Below, in pieces: positions 6,172 through 7,974 of a stretch of DNA of 7,974 bases. This DNA comes from an uncultured Oscillospiraceae bacterium (lineage in GTDB: Bacteria > Bacillota > Clostridia > Oscillospirales > Oscillospiraceae). Each line of letters opens with the position of its first letter. Positions within the stretch are counted from its first letter, which is position 1. The stretch spans positions 1-7,974 of the forward strand of contig CAJUPS010000123.1 in the NCBI GenBank assembly GCA_910588045.1. The letters run 5' to 3'. The notes below the pieces were generated by a model. The model did no database searches. It worked only from the letters and a program-made list of their open reading frames with translations, and had not been told where the DNA came from. The position numbers and the translations under genes are program-made.

Positions 6172-6530
6172 AAGATCCGCTTTGCGGTGAAGACGGCGTT
6201 CAGCACCCTTGGAAATCCCGTATAGGGGATGCACTGCAAGAAGACCTCCATGATTTTCTCCGGCGGTACGTCCACATGGAGGGCGGCGTTGATGTGGACC
6301 TCCAGCTGGGGCTCGCAGCCCCCGGCGGTCAGCAGGCTGGCAAGGGTGATGATTTCCCGTTCCTGGAGCGTGAGCCCTGTCCTGGCGTAAATATCGCCAA
6401 AAGCAAATTCAACAATATACCGCCCAAGGTCCGGCGCGATGTCCTCCAGAGAGTGGATCACGCCCTCTCCCCCGGTGCCGTCGATTTCCAGGAGCTTGTC
6501 CATGCCCCGCTGAAAACGTGTGGATTCCAT
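6156..6530 (-). CDS. Carboxymuconolactone decarboxylase family protein (YraC/AhpD-like)
   Basis: A 124-residue, all-helical protein of the carboxymuconolactone decarboxylase (CMD) family. Blocks in order: GRYIVEFAFGDIYARTGLTL (36-55), QEREIITLASLLTAGGC (56-72), EPQLEVHINAALHVDVPPEK (73-92) with the family histidine at 79, and CIPYTGFPRVLNAVF (100-114). It lacks the CxxC of peroxidase-type AhpD members; Cys72 and Cys100 are single. The REL-type helix, PQL..H segment and Y.GFP motif resemble the B. subtilis YraC type, whose reaction is not established. The start ATG 6530 has AAAAGGAGGT nine bases upstream. It lies divergent from a MerR regulator and its promoter holds the shared operator, so it is probably the regulator's target, perhaps in aldehyde or electrophile stress. 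Confidence 0.88.
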   Translation of the reverse strand: MESTRFQRGMDKLLEIDGTGGEGVIHSLEDIAPDLGRYIVEFAFGDIYARTGLTLQEREIITLASLLTAGGCEPQLEVHINAALHVDVPPEKIMEVFLQCIPYTGFPRVLNAVFTAKRIFQEIP

Positions 6531-6538
6531 TTGGTTTT

Positions 6539-6548
6539 ACCTCCTTTT
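6539..6548 (-). promoter_or_regulatory. Ribosome binding site of the CMD gene
   Basis: The minus strand reads AAAAGGAGGT, with GGAGG nine bases before ATG 6530. It is one of the strongest sites in the window. Confidence 0.75.
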
Positions 6549-6552
6549 TGAT

Positions 6553-6580
6553 TTGACAGGAGAAGCGTATCACTTAAACT
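6553..6580 (+). promoter_or_regulatory. Promoter of the MerR regulator gene
   Basis: A perfect -35 TTGACA (6553-6558) is followed, after 16 bases, by TAAACT (6575-6580), a fair -10. The -10 lies inside the palindrome at 6572-6591, so a bound regulator would cover it, which suggests autorepression. The exact -10 is less sure than the -35. Confidence 0.5.
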
Positions 6581-6594
6581 ATGGTTTAAGTCAA
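6564..6594 (-). promoter_or_regulatory. MerR-type promoter of the CMD gene with 19-bp spacer
   Basis: On the minus strand a -35 TTGACT (6589-6594) and a weak -10 TACGCT (6564-6569) stand 19 bases apart. Long 19-20 bp spacers holding a dyad are the hallmark of promoters that MerR proteins activate by twisting the DNA. The palindrome at 6572-6591 fills this spacer. A -10 at 17 bases (GATACG) is no better a match, so the 19-bp reading is preferred. Confidence 0.65.
6572..6591. promoter_or_regulatory. MerR operator palindrome
   Basis: ACTTAAACTATGGTTTAAGT is an inverted repeat with perfect 8-base arms and a 4-base centre. It is close to the CTTAAAG-N4-CTTTAAG site that I recall for the AdhR regulator of B. 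subtilis. It sits in the spacer of the CMD promoter and over the -10 of the regulator promoter. Confidence 0.75.
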
Positions 6595-6616
6595 GACTTT
6601 TATTAGGAATTTTCAA

Positions 6617-6979
6617 ATGACCATTGGAGAAATTGCAAAAGAAACCGGCCTACCGGAAAGCACGCTGCGCTACTACGAGCGCAAGGGGTTGATCCGGGTT
6701 GCCCGCGATAGGGCCGGGCGGCGGGCCTATCCGGAGAGCGACATAGAATGGGTACGGTTCATCCGTCGGCTGAAAGAGACAGGGATGCCCCTGCGGGACA
6801 TCCGGCGGTACGCGGACTTGCGTTATACCGGAGACGCGACAATGGGCGAGCGCCTGGATATGCTGCTGTTCCATCGGGAATATGTGCTGGAGCAGCAGAA
6901 TAAATGGGCTGAATACCTGCAAAATCTGGATGACAAAATCAACTTTTACCGGCAGTCCATTGAGAATAAAAAAAAATGA
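6617..6979 (+). CDS. MerR family transcriptional regulator (AdhR/NmlR-like)
   Basis: A 120-residue DNA-binding regulator. The N-terminal winged helix-turn-helix (MTIGEIAKETGLPESTLRYY, then ERKGLI) is at residues 1-26; the wing and second helix pair contain AYPESDIEWVRFIRRLKETG (38-57); the C-terminal helix (about 87-120) is a charged dimerisation coiled coil. There is no effector domain beyond it, as in the AdhR/NmlR group. AdhR has a conserved sensor cysteine in the FIK-C-MRNAG segment, as I recall; here the aligned position is Arg51, and the whole protein has no cysteine, so a thiol switch is not possible. The start ATG 6617 has AGGA eight bases before it. It is divergent from the CMD gene and shares its operator. 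Its stop codon lies within the terminator stem. Confidence 0.9.
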   Translation: MTIGEIAKETGLPESTLRYYERKGLIRVARDRAGRRAYPESDIEWVRFIRRLKETGMPLRDIRRYADLRYTGDATMGERLDMLLFHREYVLEQQNKWAEYLQNLDDKINFYRQSIENKKK

Positions 6980-7007
6980 CCGGGCAGCCGACTGCCCGGT
7001 CATTTTT
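6972..7007. terminator. Bidirectional terminator between MerR and DUF2461 genes
   Basis: A perfect 16-bp inverted repeat (6972-6987 with 6992-7007) has a GC-rich core GACCGGGCAG, a 4-base loop and A/T runs at both ends, so it gives a T-tract in either direction. The stop codons of both convergent genes (TGA at 6977-6979, plus; TAA at 7006-7008, minus) lie in or at the edge of the stem. Confidence 0.9.
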
Positions 7008-7683
7008 ATTTCAAATCCTCCAGCCCCGCCTTGCAGAAGCTCTTGAAATACTGATAATATGGCTCCAGGAAGCAGTAGCCGTCCACCAGTGTGTCCACCA
7101 AATCATGGGAATATAGCGCCTCATCCGCTGGGCAATACCGGCCCACGGAGAGGTCTTTTTTGTTGTACCACTCCGCCAGCAGCGGGGTGGTCTCCCCTTT
7201 TTTCCGGGCGTAGTCCTTCCCCTGAACGGCAAAGCGGCCATCCTTGTTGAGCCTTCGGACCAGCTTTTCCGCCCGTTTGGGGTCCTGGTCCATGTCCCGG
7301 CGCATGGCGGCCAGGGTCTGGGCGTCGGCATTCCAGAAACCCACGCCGTAGCTCCACTCTTCGGGGGTGATCTCAAACCAGAACACGGGCTGACTGCTCC
7401 AGATGTCGTTCTCCGGCCGAATCGTGAGCCAGAGGTGGTCTTTGTAGGGTCCCCCGCCGTGGAGACGGCGGGCGTCCCTATAAATGCGGCAGACATGGAG
7501 GTTTAGATTTAATTTCGGATATTTGTCCATGAATTTGTCGTAGACTTCTTTTCCCAGCTCCATGGTGGGGGTATAGAGGTGGTCCAGATAGTCCTGCTTG
7601 TGGGCGGTAAACCACTCACGGTTGTTGTTAAGGCGAATCCCCCACATAAAATCGAAAGTTTTTGCTGAGTAGCCGGTAAACAT
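7006..7683 (-). CDS. DUF2461 domain-containing protein
   Basis: A 225-residue protein of the DUF2461 family (TIGR02453), whose function is unknown. The family pattern is clear: MFTGYSAKTFDFMWGIRLNN at the N-terminus, NNREWFTAHKQDY (residues 20-32), CRIYRDARRL (65-74), GGGPYKDHLW (76-85), then an aromatic-rich FWFEITPEEWSYGVGFWNAD segment (101-120), and near the C-terminus FLEPYYQYFKSF. No signal peptide or membrane helix is seen, so it should be cytoplasmic. I chose ATG 7683 because AGAAAGGAA lies five bases upstream and the conserved family start MF-G-S follows; an ATG at 7719 would add twelve unconserved residues across that site. It ends at the shared terminator. No clear promoter is visible upstream, where a GC-rich hairpin lies next to the ribosome site. 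Confidence 0.88.
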   Translation of the reverse strand: MFTGYSAKTFDFMWGIRLNNNREWFTAHKQDYLDHLYTPTMELGKEVYDKFMDKYPKLNLNLHVCRIYRDARRLHGGGPYKDHLWLTIRPENDIWSSQPVFWFEITPEEWSYGVGFWNADAQTLAAMRRDMDQDPKRAEKLVRRLNKDGRFAVQGKDYARKKGETTPLLAEWYNKKDLSVGRYCPADEALYSHDLVDTLVDGYCFLEPYYQYFKSFCKAGLEDLK

Positions 7684-7697
7684 ACATGTTCCTTTCT

Positions 7698-7714
7698 GCG
7701 GCGCTGTGCGCCGC
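7698..7714. repeat. GC hairpin just upstream of the DUF2461 ribosome site
   Basis: Perfect 7-bp arms GCGGCGC/GCGCCGC with a 3-base loop sit directly beside the ribosome site of the DUF2461 gene (7689-7697). A second one, GCGGCCC/GGGCCGC (7729-7735 with 7739-7745), follows. They may shape the messenger leader, but no regulator or switch is implied by sequence alone. Confidence 0.5.
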
Positions 7715-7796
7715 TCCACATTTAATCTGCGGCCCTGCGGGCCGCGGCCGCTTCCTTCTTTTTGCTAGATTCGCCCTGCCGGGCGGGGACGGGGGC

Positions 7797-7873
7797 TTAC
7801 TTTTCGCGCACGCGAAAAGTAACAAAAGCGTGCTCAAGGGGGCTACGCCGCCCTTGAGAATCCCCCAATGGGG
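7797..7873. repeat. Cluster of palindromes in intergenic DNA
   Basis: Three inverted repeats lie in a row: 12-bp perfect arms TTACTTTTCGCG/CGCGAAAAGTAA (7797-7808 with 7811-7822, 2-base centre); CTCAAGGG/CCCTTGAG extended by GGC/GCC (7833-7843 with 7847-7858, one extra G); and CCCC/GGGG around AAT (7863-7873). On the minus strand the middle stem is followed by CACGCTTTTGTTACTTTT, so it may serve as a terminator for the gene entering from 7974. The stretch 7684-7873 otherwise shows no gene. Confidence 0.6.
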
Positions 7874-7974
7874 TTATTTGTTTTCCCTCCGACGTACCTG
7901 GTTTAGTTCTGTCTTAATACCTTCGTTGGTGCGCCACACTTCTGCGGCTACCCACGGTCCTTTCGTTAGTGCTT
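7874..7974 (-). CDS. C-terminal end of an unidentified gene (partial)
   Basis: The minus strand is open from the window edge to a TAA at 7874-7876, giving 32 residues that end WRTNEGIKTELNQVRRRENK. The composition (charged, helical, basic tail) looks like a true protein C-terminus, and hairpins follow the stop as a terminator would. Codons such as GCA, CTA, GTA and GGT are more A/T-ending than in the neighbouring genes, which could mean a foreign or weakly expressed gene. I do not recognise the family. The frame is short, so chance cannot be excluded. Confidence 0.4.
   Translation of the reverse strand, partial: ALTKGPWVAAEVWRTNEGIKTELNQVRRRENK

Noticed and set aside
5371..6234. Open frame of 287 codons on the minus strand
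   Set aside because: Antisense to tatD, which has all metal-binding motifs; it would also overlap the CMD gene.
7797..7873. Palindromes as a CRISPR array or an insertion sequence end
   Set aside because: There are no regularly spaced direct repeats, no transposase frame and no target duplication visible.

Overview
The window reads as ordinary chromosome from a GC-rich, spore-forming Gram-positive anaerobe, most likely an Oscillospiraceae-type clostridium (Flavonifractor, Oscillibacter or Lawsonibacter kind). This rests on a SpoVAF/GerA spore germination gene, strong purine-rich AGGAGG-type ribosome binding sites, sigma-A promoters with 17-bp spacers, strong G/C preference at third codon positions, and hairpin-rich intergenic DNA of the style common in that family. 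The genus is inference.

Layout. 1-680 (minus): 5' part of a SpoVAF-like germination gene, cut by the window edge. 762-873: a terminator plus three tandem hairpins. 883-2265 (minus): MATE efflux transporter. 2266-2478: divergent promoter region with one well-formed sigma-A promoter facing each way. 2479-4144 (plus): cobS, a short cobU-like gene and cobC, with overlapping ends, for the late (nucleotide loop) steps of cobalamin synthesis. 4141-6171 (plus): a second unit with its own promoter overlapping the cobC stop codon: a YfcE-type phosphodiesterase with an extra C-terminal domain, a small zinc-ribbon/one-helix membrane protein, and a TatD family metal-dependent hydrolase. 6156-6979: a divergent pair, a carboxymuconolactone decarboxylase family gene (minus) and a MerR family regulator (plus), sharing an operator-like palindrome. 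6972-7007: bidirectional terminator. 7006-7683 (minus): DUF2461 protein. 7698-7873: a second cluster of hairpins. 7874-7974 (minus): probable C-terminal end of another gene.

How the genes fit together. The cob genes form a small assembly line: CobU would prepare adenosylcobinamide-GDP, CobS joins it to alpha-ribazole (phosphate), and CobC removes the phosphate; cobT is not in the window. The CMD/MerR pair closely resembles the AdhR (YraB)/YraC arrangement of Bacillus subtilis: the only strong dyad lies inside a 19-bp spacer of the CMD promoter and overlaps the likely regulator promoter, so one site could both activate CMD and limit the regulator.

I saw no mobile element, CRISPR array, tRNA or rRNA, and no convincing new multi-gene system. 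The items most worth a second look are the YfcE C-terminal domain, the shortened CobU with an unusual P-loop, the cysteine-free MerR regulator with its operator, and the two hairpin clusters.
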